Source: Hemileia vastatrix (Eukaryota > Basidiomycota > Pucciniomycetes > Pucciniales > Zaghouaniaceae). Taken from it: 64,000 bases of DNA. The position numbers and the translations under genes are program-made. The stretch covers positions 746,501 through 810,500 of the forward strand of contig JASXTE010000011.1 in the NCBI GenBank assembly GCA_030280995.1. Direction: 5' to 3'. Below the pieces are notes generated by a model. The model did no database searches, was not told where the DNA came from, and saw only the letters and a program-made list of their open reading frames with translations. Below, one piece after another: positions 20,808 to 32,832 of the stretch. Within the stretch, counting starts at the first letter, position 1. Each line of letters begins with the position of its first letter.

Positions 20808-21118
20808 TTTCAGCCTAGGTATCTCCAGGACTGAGTAATTCTTATGGTTAAAATAAGATAACCTTAAATACATTAAGCTTATATCATAAAAATAAGGTTA
20901 AAACACTTATATATATGTTTATAATACATATATATATAATTATTACACTATTATATAACTTATAGTAGTTTAAATAGCTTATCCATAGCCTAATAATACT
21001 TATTAAGGTCTTAATGGAGTCATAATATATTTATCTTAAGTAATATTAAGTAATTATTGACATACATAAGCTTATAAGTATACATAAATCTCATATTCAG
21101 TGAAATATGCAGTATATT

Positions 21119-22283
21119 TGTCAGCCTAGATATCCCTAGGACTGAGTATTTCTTATTCTTAAAATAAGATAACCTTAAGTAATTTAAGCTTATATCTTAA
21201 AAATAAGGTTAAAATGATAATATATATTATTATATATAATTATTATTCTATTATATAACTTATAGTAGTTTAAATAGCTTATCCATAGCCTAATAATAAT
21301 TATTAAGGTGTTAATGGAGTCATAATATACTTATCTTAAGTGATATGAAGTAATTATTGACATGAATAAGCTTATATGTATACATTAATCTCATATTCAG
21401 TGAAATATGCAGTATATTATGTATATTTAGGTATATAAGTGGGTTTTAGCCCCTTAATAGCCTATAACCTTTTTTTTCTGCTTATTTTAGGTCATATGGA
21501 CAAAATCAGTGGACTCACAACGCCTACAGAAGCATAGACACCTATATCAGGCGCATACACCCAGTTTGGACAACTTAATTTACTTCCTTGGATGGTTATT
21601 CACGGATTTATGGGTTGGAAGGACATTTCTGGGTTAATGTGGATGCTTGAGGATGTTATTGGGGGCTTGGAAATTTTATTTGTTTCCTTTATATGCTTTT
21701 AGTTTCATTAAATCTCTTTTTGATCATTTATTTTACCTGTTTCTTCATGGTATCCGCTTTTAACTGGATTTTCTATTTATGGTATAGATCTGTGTTATTA
21801 TTAATAGTGATGGAGGGTCCTTAATGGAGGTCTGGGTGTTGAATCTTCTTGAAGTGGACGCTATGGGGAGGTGATGGGCCCTCACAGTGCTGTAATTGCC
21901 GGGGATAGCAGTGACATCATCTGGATTGAAGGTCTGTGCACTCCAGTGGATTTGGGTATAAGTAAGGAGGGATTTTGACGGTTATTTATCATCATTCACT
22001 TACTACAAATCAAACAAACACTAAAATAAAATTATTAGCATTCATTAATATATTATAAAGCCATTATAAATTGATATTATCTTTATATAAGCTATAACTA
22101 TATTTTATTCACCTATTTTCCACCACTAGCACACATTTAAATCCAAGTATTGTGAGTTTTATTTGAGTATAACTATTCTAATAGTCTTCCCCTGAGGTTT
22201 AATCACTAAATCATTTATTAATAAGTAGTAGGACCATAAATAAACACTATTATATCATACTTATATACTAGAATATACTGACA
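21119..22283 (+). repeat. B1 5' LTR
   Basis: TGTCAGCCTAGATATCCC at the start, ATACTGACA at the end; 1165 bp. The differences from the 3' LTR (for example near 21151-21230) are more numerous than between the B2 LTRs. Confidence 0.9.
21432..21439 (+). promoter_or_regulatory. TATA box in the B1 5' LTR
   Basis: TATATAAG, followed by a pyrimidine-rich stretch. The same site is in the other B LTRs (55278-55285 in B2). Confidence 0.5.
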
Positions 22284-22285
22284 AT

Positions 22286-22298
22286 TGGTGGTCTTTCC
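22286..22298 (+). other. Primer-binding-like site, B1
   Basis: TGGTGGTCTTTCC, two bases after the LTR. B2 has TGGGGGTCTTTCC, C TGGGGACCTTTCC and E TGAGGACCTTTCT at the same place. The tRNA is not identified. Confidence 0.55.
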
Positions 22299-22793
22299 TT
22301 ATATTTTACTTATTATTTAGTATAAGCCTTGGGATGTGATTTTTACCTTAGTACAGCTCAAAATAACCAAATATTTGGGTCTTCTGCATATTAGTGGGTT
22401 ATCATTACTAAGTTATTGCGGAATAGAACCCTTAAAATAATTGTACTAATTTTTTATCATAAAAATTAGATATTTACAGTAGTAACTTTATCCAATATAA
22501 ACCCAATTTCACTTGGTATTTGGACACCAATATAACACCCAATTAAATTGGTATTTGGTTAAAGCTTGGTAAGCTACTTATTCAACCTTATAAAGGTCTA
22601 GTTGAACTTATTATTATATTTTGGACAGATTTTTTCGAATTTTTCTTATAATTTATTTAAATAAATAAATATATAAATTCAGGGTAAGCTCCATTGCTTT
22701 TTTATTAGTAATATAATTGCTAATATCTTTTGTCTACTAATTCCATAGAGTTTTTCCTTTTTGTAGACGTAAAATATTATCATTCTTAACAAT

Positions 22794-25090
22794 ATGAGTG
22801 CTCCCCAGGACAATGTAAGTTAAAAGCCTGCTTATAATACCAGGTCTAAAGCTAACAAAAACTTTCCAGGACATCACCATGGAGGGTCAACAATACCCTC
22901 AAGCAGAAAGCATGAGTATAGAGGAAAAGGACGCCCTCTTAAAAAAGATAACTATAAAAAAGACGTCTCCTCCTCTTCAGGATCAACTGTCCCACCTGGC
23001 CAAACAGGTTCTGAAGTTGGAAGAATCCAAATCAATCATGTTCAAAGAGGTAGAGCAATTGCATAACAATTGCAAGGTAGGGTTTCAGCAGATGAATCAG
23101 GCATTGGCAGAGTTAAAGGGAGGCCAGCCCAGTCAGCCAAATCAGCAACCCCCTACCCAAGGCGGGTCAACTCACTCCCAGGAGAAAATCCTGGTAGACA
23201 AATGGAAATGGGACTGGTTTCACCAACAGTGGACCAGCCACAATTGCGACAGGGATCCACCACCTCATCTGACTTCGTCAGCTCACCCTTACAAAGGAAA
23301 AAAGCGCCAAAAATCAGGACTGGAATCTATCCCATGGTAAGTAGATTAGCCTCTCAGATTGAACATAATACTGATAATTACAATATAGGTAATTCTATTG
23401 ATGTTAAATCTGTGCAAAAAAAAGAGGAGGATTTAAGAAATTTAGGTTTTAGAGTAGATACACCTGACTTGTCTTTTGTCCACAATAACAGTACTATCTA
23501 CAATGATAATACAGTTAACCCTCAGTTGCAACCACCTACTAGTGAGATGAGAAGTTCACAGGAGAGTGGAAGAATTGAAAAGGAAGACATGGAATATTTA
23601 AACAATAATCCAACTGTCCATAGAATTGTTTCAGAATTGTGGAATAGAATGACTGATTGTGAGGAACATACAGTTAAGCTCACTAGTGATACAATTTCAT
23701 CCTTGACATTAAACATTTCTCAATTAGCAACACGTAACAAAGAATTAGAGAAAGAACATTTGTCTCAAACTCTTAAATATGATTGATTGAGTAATAAATA
23801 TAATGAACTTTCAAACAAATTCTGTGAGTTAGAAAAATTATATGAAACACATTTATTGAAAACTGAATCAAGAACAAAGTTATCTTTTGCCCAGAAAAAT
23901 CAAAGTGTCTCTGATTTGCTACAAAGATTAACTAAAGTTGAGATTGAAACTGCCAATCTACTAATGAACCAGGATAATCATAAGTATAATCAATATAAAA
24001 TAATCCTTTCATTGGCAAAAGTGAATCTCATTCCTTCCCTATACCACCACAATTAAAACCATCTGGTGGTAATGTCAAATCTGAAAATGTAAGTCACAAA
24101 TCCGTGCAGGAAGAAATACAAGACCATTTATCAAAAGTGAATGAGTTGTTGAATTTACCTAAGATTAGTGAGATAAAATCCAATCAGAAAAACTGGCCTA
24201 AGATGGATCAGTACCCAACTTATGATGGGGAAGCCAGCTCTGATTGGCAACATTTTATTCAAAGAATTGGCAACTTGAAATTCTCATATAAGTTACCAGA
24301 TTAAGAAATAACATCAAAATTAATTTCTTTATTTAAGGATGTTGCTTTATTATGGTTTGAAGCTGTTTTGAGTGAGGGTAAAGATTACTCTTGGGCTGAA
24401 TGGAAACAACTTATTGAAAAACAATTTGGAGGTTCTAAATTCAGGCTTACTCAGCAGAGACTTTATGAGAAGACTAGGTATAATCCGTTGAATGGTGACA
24501 AACCTATGGTATTTTTAATGAATTTAAATAAAATATTAAAAGCCATTGAGCCTCATATGGATTTTAACTTATGGAAAGATAAGATAATATATAAATTACC
24601 TATATCTGTCAGAGATATTGTTGTAGCTAGAACATTAAATGTTACTGAATATTCTGATTTTATCAATATTTGCAATGAAATATTATTAAACCATAAGTAT
24701 GAATCAAGGTATTCCACTTATAAACAAAATGTTGAACCTGTAAAAATTCAGAATTCAAAAACACTTCAGGAGAAGCAGAAAAAACCTACTGCACCTGTAG
24801 TACCTAAAAAGTATGAAACAAATACTTGTTATAAGTGTAACAAACCTTGGTTAAAAGGTCACAAATGTGAGAAAAACATAAATATTGTTGAAAATCAATG
24901 TGAATCTGAAACTGAAACTGAAAAAAGTAAAGAATCAAGTGATTATGATAGCAATATCTCATATAGTGATGAAAATGAAGTCTGTATGTTGGAAGATGAT
25001 TTGTCCATCTTTGAAAATCCAATATTAAATATGGACTCAAATGAATCTTTAATGGATTTTGAGGATGCTGAAATCATTAAGGATATACAA
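22794..25090 (+). pseudogene. B1 gag
   Basis: The best start is the ATG at 22794 (MSAPQDNV), because the same frame in B2 runs unshifted into pol. N-terminal basic region AYNTRSKANK, Ser/Gly/Pro-rich region, a Leu/Lys/Glu coiled-coil segment (about 23560-23990, LATRNKELEKEHLS), then capsid-like DQYPTYDGEASSDWQHFIQR and LWFEAVLSEGKDYSW. The zinc knuckle is TCYKCNKPWLKGHKC (24827-24871; the CX2C...GHXC form usual in chromoviruses). Stops at about 22821, 23062, 23785 and 24302 and a frameshift near 24000 break it. Confidence 0.85.
22879..23340 (+). CDS. Overlapping ORF (ORFb) inside B1 gag, 153 aa, W-K-W-D protein
   Basis: Intact frame lying +1 to gag. The start MEGQQYPQAESMSIEEK has a strong context (CACCATGG). 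Residues about 25-80 are Leu/Lys/Glu/Gln-rich and probably coiled coil. A Gln/Pro-rich segment (SQPNQQPPTQGG) and VDKWKWDWFHQQW (about residue 110) follow, then the terminal IPW-stop. Families C and E have frames in the same register with VEQWKWDYLM and VSKWKWDFYS. The product and role are unknown. It could be an unrecognised accessory protein, or a by-product of conserved gag DNA. The stop overlaps the GTAAGT discussed in the findings. Confidence 0.5.
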   Translation: MEGQQYPQAESMSIEEKDALLKKITIKKTSPPLQDQLSHLAKQVLKLEESKSIMFKEVEQLHNNCKVGFQQMNQALAELKGGQPSQPNQQPPTQGGSTHSQEKILVDKWKWDWFHQQWTSHNCDRDPPPHLTSSAHPYKGKKRQKSGLESIPW

Positions 25091-28000
25091 GCTGATAACT
25101 TTAGAATGACACCTATCACGGTTCCAGCTATCATTTCTGGTGAAAATGTTAATATATTACTGGAAACAGGAGCTGCTGGTTCTGTTGTTTCCACTAATAC
25201 ATTACAGAAAGTTGATAGTGAATATAAGTCTAAGCTTGAACCACTTCAAAGTAAAAATTGGAGAGGTTTTGGATCATTGCTACACCCCATTGGTAAATAC
25301 AAAGCTGCTGTTTTCTTTAAACATCAACATGGTTATGTAAGGGTAACTTGTGACTTTGTAGTAATGGATAATACTAACTGTAGTAACTGTTTTATCATTG
25401 GAAATGATATTCTGACTAAATTTGGTGTGAAATTAGACCCTGCTAATAACAATTTTACAATTGGCATGAATAGTAAAAGGAAATTTAAAATAAATTCTTT
25501 TAACACAGTCTTACACATTGAGTCAGTAACAAATTCCCCATGTAAAGGAAGAGAATCCAATGAGATGGAACTTCTGGAAACAGAAATTTCAAAAGCATCA
25601 TTTGGCACTCAGATAAGTAAAGCTGAGAAAAATAATATTTTGGAATTAATTAAAGCATTTCCAATGGCTTTTGCACATAGTAACAATGAACTTGGCCTTG
25701 TAAAAGATCATGAAATGAAATTTAGTTTAACCTGTGATATGGATAATATTCCTGCTAGTCTTAAAAAGAAACCATATCCTGCTTCACCAATTAAGAGGAA
25801 AGACATAGAGGATAATATTAAGATGTTATTGAATATGAACATTCTTGAGAAGGTTGAAACTACAACAAAATATTGTGTAATATCACCAGTGCTAATTTCT
25901 TATGAACAAGATAAAGCAAGACTGTGCAGTGATTATAGAGCATTAAATACATTTACAGTAGATGATATTTATCCCTTGCCAAGGATTGCCTCTATACATG
26001 CTACCCTTAAAGGTGCTAAATATATAAGTTTCCTAGATGGAAATAAAGGGTACCATCAAATTCCTGTTGAAAAGAATTCACAGAACTTTTTGTTGATAAC
26101 CACACACATGGGAATTTATAAGTATTTCAGAATGCCATTTGGACCAAAAAATGCTCCATCAGTATTTCAGAAGTTAATGGATATAACATTCCATAATGAA
26201 ATGATTGAGGGATGCTTAATGGTATACATTGATGAAATCATAGTGTTCTCTAGAACTTATGATGAACACTTAATCCATTTAAGGGAAGTATTTCAAAAAA
26301 TGGATGAAATAAAAATGACCCTTGCATTGAAAAAATGTAAATTTGGGTTTGAATCTTTAAAAGTGCTTGGTCATATTGTATCTGGCTTACAAATATGTGT
26401 AGACCAAAATAAAGTGGATGCAATAAAGAATATTGGCATTCCTCAAAATGTAAAGGATTTACAATCTTTTCTTGGAATGTGTGGTTATTATAGAAAATAT
26501 ATAAAGATCTACCAGTTAATTTCTGCACCGTTGACCATACTGATAAAGAAATCAGAAGCTTTTATTTGGAATAATGAAAGACAATAGGCTTTTGATAAGT
26601 TGAAAGAATGTTTAATGACAGCTCCTATCTTGGGATTACGAGATTTCCAATTACCTTTTGTATTATATACAGATGGAAGTTTTATTGGTCTGGGTGCTGC
26701 TTTGCATCAAAAACAACTTATTGAGGGGAAAATTTCAGAAGTAGTAATCTGCTATATTTCACGTACTCTGAGAAGTAGTGAATTGAAATATGGTGCTACT
26801 CAACTTGAATGTTTGGCAGTAGTATGGGCTCTTGAGAAGCTACATTATTACCTTGAAGACCAAAAATTTGAGTTAATAACTGACTTTAGTGCAGTTAAGT
26901 CACTCTTAAACATGAAAACTCCTAATAGACACATGTTTAGATGGCAATTAGCTGTACAAGAATACAGAGGACGGATGAATATTACACATAGATCAGGAAC
27001 CTTGCACTCTAATGTAGATCTGTTATCTAGAGTAACTCTGCCTAATAATGATGATAATCCTGCTTATTTTCCTGATTCAGAGATTATTAACATTTATGGC
27101 ATTTATATTGTAGATCTTGAGGATGAATTTATGCAATCAATTCTTGATAATTATGCTTCAGATCCTTACTTGAGTAAACTCAATACAATATTAAATGATC
27201 CATCTAATGCTTCAATTAATGTTTTAATAAAAACATTACCAAATAAGTATAAAGAGGCGTTAGAAAAAGGAAAATTTTCCATTGAGGATGGTTTTATATA
27301 TTACAGGAAAAAATTAAGTAATGTAATTGTGATTCCCCCTTCAATGAAGGAGTTAATGTTAATTATATGTCATGATTATATATTAGCAGGTCATTTTGAC
27401 TACCATAAAACATTAACCAGAGTAAAAAACACAGCTTGGTGGATTAACATGTCTGAGGATGTCCAGAAATATGTTGAAACATGTGATTCTTGTCAAAAAT
27501 CTAAAAGATTAACAGGCAAAAGAGCTGGTTTATTACAAAAAATTGAGCAACCAAAAGCTCCATGGGAAATAATTAACATGGACTTTGTAACAGATTTGCT
27601 AATAGCAGGGCATAAGAGTTATAACTCCTGCTGGGTAATTGTAGATATATTTATAAAGATGTGTAAATTTATTCCTACCCACAAAGAGGTTTCTTAAAAA
27701 AAATTAGCTTATTTATGGTGGACACAAATGTTAAATATAGCAGGTTTCCCCAAAGCAATAGTTTCTTACAGAGATCCTAAATTTACTTCTGAGTTCTGGA
27801 CATCACTTATGGATGTTTCAGGGTGTCAATTAAAACTTTCTACAGCACACCATCCACAAACCGATGGGCTAGCAGAAAGAATGATACAAACTTTAGAAGA
27901 TATGATAAGAAGATATTGTGCTTTTGGTCTTAATTTTAAAGACAATGACAAATTCACGCATGATTGGGTAACCCTTATCCCAGGTTTAGAATTTGCATAT

Positions 28001-28660
28001 AATAGTACAGTAAATTCTGTCACTGGCAAGAAGCCATTTGAGCTATGGTTGGTTTATGTACCTAATACCCCTGCTAAAACTCTTAGTAAGTTACCTAGAT
28101 TGGATATCTATCCAGGTACTAAATCTTTTCTTCAAATGCAAGAATTATGCAGAAAACATGCTCAAGAATGTATAAATAAGGCGTTTGAGTATGAAAAGAA
28201 AAGATGGGATAAAGCCCATAAAGAACAAATGTTCAAAGAGGGTGATGAAGTCCTTATTTCAACACTACATTTCAATTTAAATGGTAATGTTAAATTGAAG
28301 GATCCATTTATTGGACCATTTGTAGTTAAAAAGATGGTTGGTAATAATGCTGTTGAGGTTATTCTATATGCACCATATGATAGAAAACATCCAGTATTTC
28401 CTATTTCTCTTATAAAACCATACCATTCTAATGATACTTCTCTATTTCCAAGAAGATCAGGAAGGCATAAACAGCAACCTGAAGAAATAGTTGAAAAGGC
28501 AGAAATTGAAAAGATACTTAAAAAGAGACACCTTGCTAAAGAAAAGGGAGTTGAGTATCTATTAAGATTTAAAGATAAATCAAGTGAATATGACCAGTGG
28601 ATTCCAGAAAATGAAATATCTGATCTTAAAAAACTCTTGAAAAAATTTAAATATAAATAA
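25060..28660 (+). pseudogene. B1 pol: protease, RT, RNase H, integrase, chromodomain
   Basis: Protease NILLETGAAGSVVS (25147-25190): the catalytic Asp is Glu here; B2 has LDTGA. RT: FLDGNKGYHQIPVEKN, FRMPFGPKNAPSVFQKLMD and MVYIDEIIVFS, with Y-I-D-E for Y-I-D-D. RNase H: LYTDGSFIGLGAAL, TQLECLAVVWALEKL. Integrase: zinc region ILAGHFDYH...CDSCQKSK, IINMDFVTD, IVSYRDPKFTS (second Asp changed to Tyr), TAHHPQTDGLAERMIQTLED. GPF module KDPFIGPFVVKKMVG. The C-terminal chromodomain is VEYLLRFKDKSSEYDQWIPE. Stops at 26585 and 27695. The chromodomain suggests targeting to modified chromatin (family knowledge). Confidence 0.93.
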
Positions 28661-28756
28661 TACTGTTTATTCAGTATATGTATTATAAAAATTATTTTTT
28701 TATTATTATTTCACTCCTTACTAAAATGTCATAACATTTTTTTTATTTTTTTTTTT

Positions 28757-28768
28757 GGGGTGAGGGTG
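28757..28768 (+). other. Polypurine tract, B1
   Basis: GGGGTGAGGGTG after a T-run, immediately before the 3' LTR. Confidence 0.7.
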
Positions 28769-29943
28769 TGTCAGCCTAGATAACCCTAGGACTGAGTATT
28801 TCTTATGCTTAAAATAAGATAAACTTAAGTAAATAAGCATATATCTTAAAAATAAGGTTAAAATAATAATATATATTATTATATTATATATATATAATTA
28901 TTATTCTATTATATAACTTATAGTAGTTTAAATAGCTTATCCAAAGCCTAATAATACTTATTAAGGTGTTAATGGAGTCATAATTTACTTATCTTAAGTA
29001 ATATGAAGTAATTACTGACATACAGAAGCTTATATGTATACATAAATCTCATATTCAGTGAAATATGCAGTATATTATGTATATTTAGGTATATAAGTGG
29101 GTTTTATCCCCTTAATAGCCTATAACCTTTGTTTTTCAGCTTATTTTAGGTCATATGGACGAAATAAGTGGACTCACAACGCCTACAGAAGCATAGACAC
29201 CTATATCAGGCACATACACCCAGTTTGGACAACTTAATTTACTTCCTTGGATGGTTATTCACGGATTTATGGGTTGGAAGGACATTTCTGGGTTAATGTG
29301 GATGATTCGGGATGTTATTGGGGGCTTAGAAATTTTATTTGTTTCCTTTATATGCTTTTTGTTTCATTAAATCTCTTTCTGATTGTTTATTTTACCTGTT
29401 TCTTCATGGTATCCGCTTTTATCTGGATTTTCTATTTATGGTATAGATCTGTGTTATTATTAATGGTGATGGAGGGTCCTTACTGGAGGTCTGGGTGTTG
29501 AAACTGCTTTAAGTGGACGCCATGGGGAGGTGATGGGCCCTGACAGTGCTTTAATTGCCGGGGATAGAAGTGACATCATCTGGATTGGAGGTCTGTGCAC
29601 TCCAGTGGATTTGGGTATAAGTAAGGAGGGATTTTGACGGTTATTTATCATCATTCACTTACTACAATTCAAAAAAACACTACAATACAATTATTAGCAT
29701 TCATAAATATATTATAAAGCTATTATAAATTGATATTATCTTTATATAAGCTATAACTATATTTTATTCACCTATTTTCCACCACTAGCACGCAATCTAA
29801 ATTCAAGTATTGTGAGTTTTATTTGAGTATAACTATTTTATTAGTCTTCCCCTGAGGTTTAATCACTAAATCATTTATTAATAAGTAGTAGGACCATAAA
29901 TAAACACTATTATATCATACTTATATACTAGACTATACTGACA
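28769..29943 (+). repeat. B1 3' LTR
   Basis: TGTCAGCCTAGATAACCC...CTATACTGACA, 1175 bp, followed by the ATATT duplication. Confidence 0.9.
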
Positions 29944-31331
29944 ATATTATGTATATTTAGGTCTATAAGTGGGTTTTAGCCTCTTTATAGCCTATAAACT
30001 TTGTTTTTATGCTTATTTTAGGTCATATGAATGTATTCAGTGATTTCTCAACGCCTAAAGAAGCATATACATCTATTTTGGGTGCATGTACTCAGTTTGG
30101 ACAACATAATATGTTTCCTTGGATGGATATTCACGGATTTATGGGTTGGGAGGTAATTTCTGGCTTAATGTCGGTCAGTCGTCTAGAAGAGCGAAGAAGA
30201 AGGGGAAGAAAGAGAGGAGGACAAGGAGGAAATGGTTATTTGAGAAATTAAAGAAATAAAGTATAATAAAATTATTTAATTTTTTGAAGAGAAGCAAAGA
30301 CGAGTTTCTTGAGAGATGAGACAACAATGGAGTTTTTATTAAATAACACTATTATTTTAATGTTAAGGCCTCTGCGCGGCAAACACTATGATCACTATCA
30401 GACTTAAGCCAACCTTTTAATTGTTATATAGAATTTTAATTAGAAATTTTGATACTAATAAAAAAATAATATAAACGTAATAAAATTATATTTAAGTTGT
30501 TGAGTGTATAGTAAGTGATGGGGCTACAGGGGATTAACCAAGGCCTTTTTATAGGCAATGGGCCCTCTGAAGAGCTACTATATTTGTAAATACAAGAAAT
30601 ATAATAGAATGAAACAAGAATCTAAAAAAATAAGTGAAAAATAACAATGTAGAGAACAATATGAAACAAATAATTAAAAACGTCAATTAAGAATCCAATG
30701 TTCCCACAATAAATTCCTAAATCAGTAAGTAAAAATAGTGAATAACTAAACAAGCCTGGAACATAGGAAATATGAGAAAAATAATTCAAAACAGATGGTA
30801 CAGTCTGATTTAAGGATTTTAAGTGAAACAAAAAATATTTTGACGCAACAAAATATGTAATTAATTTCAATTTAGTATTAATTAGTTTTTCCTGACACAA
30901 TTATGGGTCAAAAGAAGCGTCATTATTTATTGTTTAATACTTTAAAAAAATGTTATTTAATATATAAATATAAATAATTAATTTAATTATATTATAAGTC
31001 AATTTTACACTTATACTTATAATAGGGGGTGTCAGTTCTGGCAAATCCGCACTTACAAATCCGCACTTAAATTTGACCAAATCCGCACTTAAATAAGTGC
31101 GGATTTCCAAAACACACTAGCCCCAATACTGGTGGATTTCAAAATGAAATAAGTCACTTATTTCACTCAAATCCGCACTTTCTCAACCAAAAGTGCTGAT
31201 TTCACCATCAAGTCTCATTTCACTGATTTGTCAGCATCATCCCATTCATACACAGCACTCCGCAGAATAACACTTCATAACTCAAAACATCGTACATCAC
31301 TTACATCTTCATATCATATCATATAAGAGTC

Positions 31332-31862
31332 ATGCCTTCCTCACTTTCAAATCGTGATAAATTACATAAAGCAATGACTTTCATGGCGCTTGAACTGCTC
31401 TTGGACTCTGATTCCGATTCTGATCTAGAAGAAGATTTTGTCGTTTTATCAAAAATGGCCAGGAAACGTTACCTTCTTCCCAGAAAGCCTCAAGTACTTC
31501 ATACCCCCAAGTACACCATCCAAACACTTCTTAACCTATCTACACCCAGTTTTAGACAGCTGTTCAGGACTTCTCAGGAACTTTTCCTTAAATTGCTTGA
31601 GCTTATTCAGGATCATCCCATATTTCACAATAATTCTCAAAAAGAACAACGACATCCTTCAATTCAATTGGCCATCACACTATGCCGTTTGGGTTCAAAT
31701 GGTAATGGAGCCGCTTTGAAATGTTTAGAAAATGTCTTTGATTTAGGGTATGGTTCAGTTAACACTTATACCAAACGATGTATCACTGCCATCAACTCCT
31801 TGGAATCATCCCCCTTTTCCCCCCTTTGGCTGCCTCATTCACCCCTCCTTGGCTCACTCTAA
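31332..31862 (+). pseudogene. Harbinger-like transposase, N-terminal part
   Basis: 176 codons from MPSSLSNRDKLHKAMTF. An acidic stretch (DSDSDSDLEED) is followed by MARKRYLLPRKP, then FRQLFRTSQELFLKLLELIQ and SIQLAITLCRLGSNGNGAAL, ending FDLGYGSVNTYTKRCITAIN. This is the helical region that precedes the DDE nuclease in the DDE_Tnp_4 (Harbinger) family. The expected catalytic core does not follow. After about 31800 the sequence becomes C/T-rich (SPFSPLWLPHSPLLGSL) and unrelated. The product cannot be catalytic, so the copy is non-autonomous. Confidence 0.72.
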
Positions 31863-32832
31863 CCTCCCTTTTCTCCCTCTTTGGTCTCATCTCTCCCTTT
31901 CTCCCCCTTCTTGGTCTCCTCATATCTTCCCCTCATTCCACTCCACCCCCCACCAAATCCCCCAAATCCTCCCTCCAAATCCCCACCAAACCCGCCTCTA
32001 ACCCCCTCTGTTCTTCGGGAAAAAAACAGAGTTCACTTCCATTCACTTATATTTCTTTTTTCTCAACTCATCTCTCCAGGTAAGTCATTTTATTCTTTTT
32101 AAACAGAGTGTGAAAATAGGAGGATGAACTCTGTTCTTCGGGCGAAGAACAGAGTTCACTTCCATAAAATATTAGCTGAAACATAGTTTTCAATTCTGTA
32201 AAAACAGTTGTAAGTAATAGAAAAAGTCACTGATTTTTTTTATATGTAATCTGAAATTTTTTAATAAAATTATTGTATTTAAGAATTGCAATATTGTCAA
32301 TCAATCTTTATTGATCAACTTAATTTAATAAAGTATTATTTAAATAAGTTGCTTCAAAAAATACTTTGCATTGAACCTAGTTTCTAGACTTGATCTGCAT
32401 TTTGGCTTAAGGAATTGTCATTACTTTAAAAGTAGTATACTTGACATATCTTATTTATATATTAATTAATTTATGTAATTATATTGTATTTTGATGACTT
32501 TCACCCTTTACTTCAATAAAATGCAGGGGAGGGTATTGCCAATTTTTTAAATCTGACATGTGAAATTGATGACTTAGAAAAATTTGGTGGTACCCACCCC
32601 TTGTTTCAATAAAATGCAGGGGAGGGCATTGCCAATTTTTTAAATCTGACATGTGAAATTGATGACTTAGAAAAATTTAGATAAGCAAACTTATTGACTA
32701 GAAAGTAAAGATAGAAAATTTTTATTATACATTCAAATTTTTGTCAAAAATAACGTACTATATTCTTTTCCTTTTATAAGTCAGCATATAAGAAATTATT
32801 ACCAAAATTAAATTAACTAGAAAAACAATTTA
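31863..32832. other. Interior of the Harbinger-like element without a clear gene
   Basis: It contains a C/T-rich segment to about 32005. A CTCTGTTCTTCGGG...ACAGAGTTCACTTCC unit follows twice (32006-32040, 32129-32163), the second forming a 16-bp hairpin (32125-32140/32143-32158). There is also a 74-bp direct repeat (32512-32585 and 32605-32678) with a period of 93 bp. No coding signal seen. Confidence 0.6.

Larger units (their letters stand above)
21119..29943 (+). mobile_element. Chromovirus B1 (Ty3, chromodomain), 8.8 kb
   Basis: Two LTRs, primer-binding region, gag, protease, RT, RNase H, integrase, chromodomain and PPT are present. The target duplication ATATT lies at 21114-21118 and 29944-29948. 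The coding region is broken by about seven stops and one frameshift, and several catalytic residues are changed. Confidence 0.92.

Noticed and set aside
21230..21260. TA-rich runs in LTRs as microsatellites or origins
   Set aside because: Part of every B LTR; no evidence for separate function.
29247..29501. 84-codon hydrophobic frame in B LTRs (also at 42190, 55431 and 63099) and an antisense frame of about 79 codons
   Set aside because: Repeated only because the LTR is repeated; it has stops in the 21119 LTR and starts at no conserved signal.
30622..30900. 92-codon minus-strand hydrophobic frame in both C LTRs (also 41492-41770)
   Set aside because: The two LTRs are nearly identical by descent, so conservation carries no information; no domain or context.
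31750..32102. Several Pro/Ser/Leu frames in C/T-rich DNA of the Harbinger-like element
   Set aside because: Overlapping frames all open because of composition; no start context or similarity.
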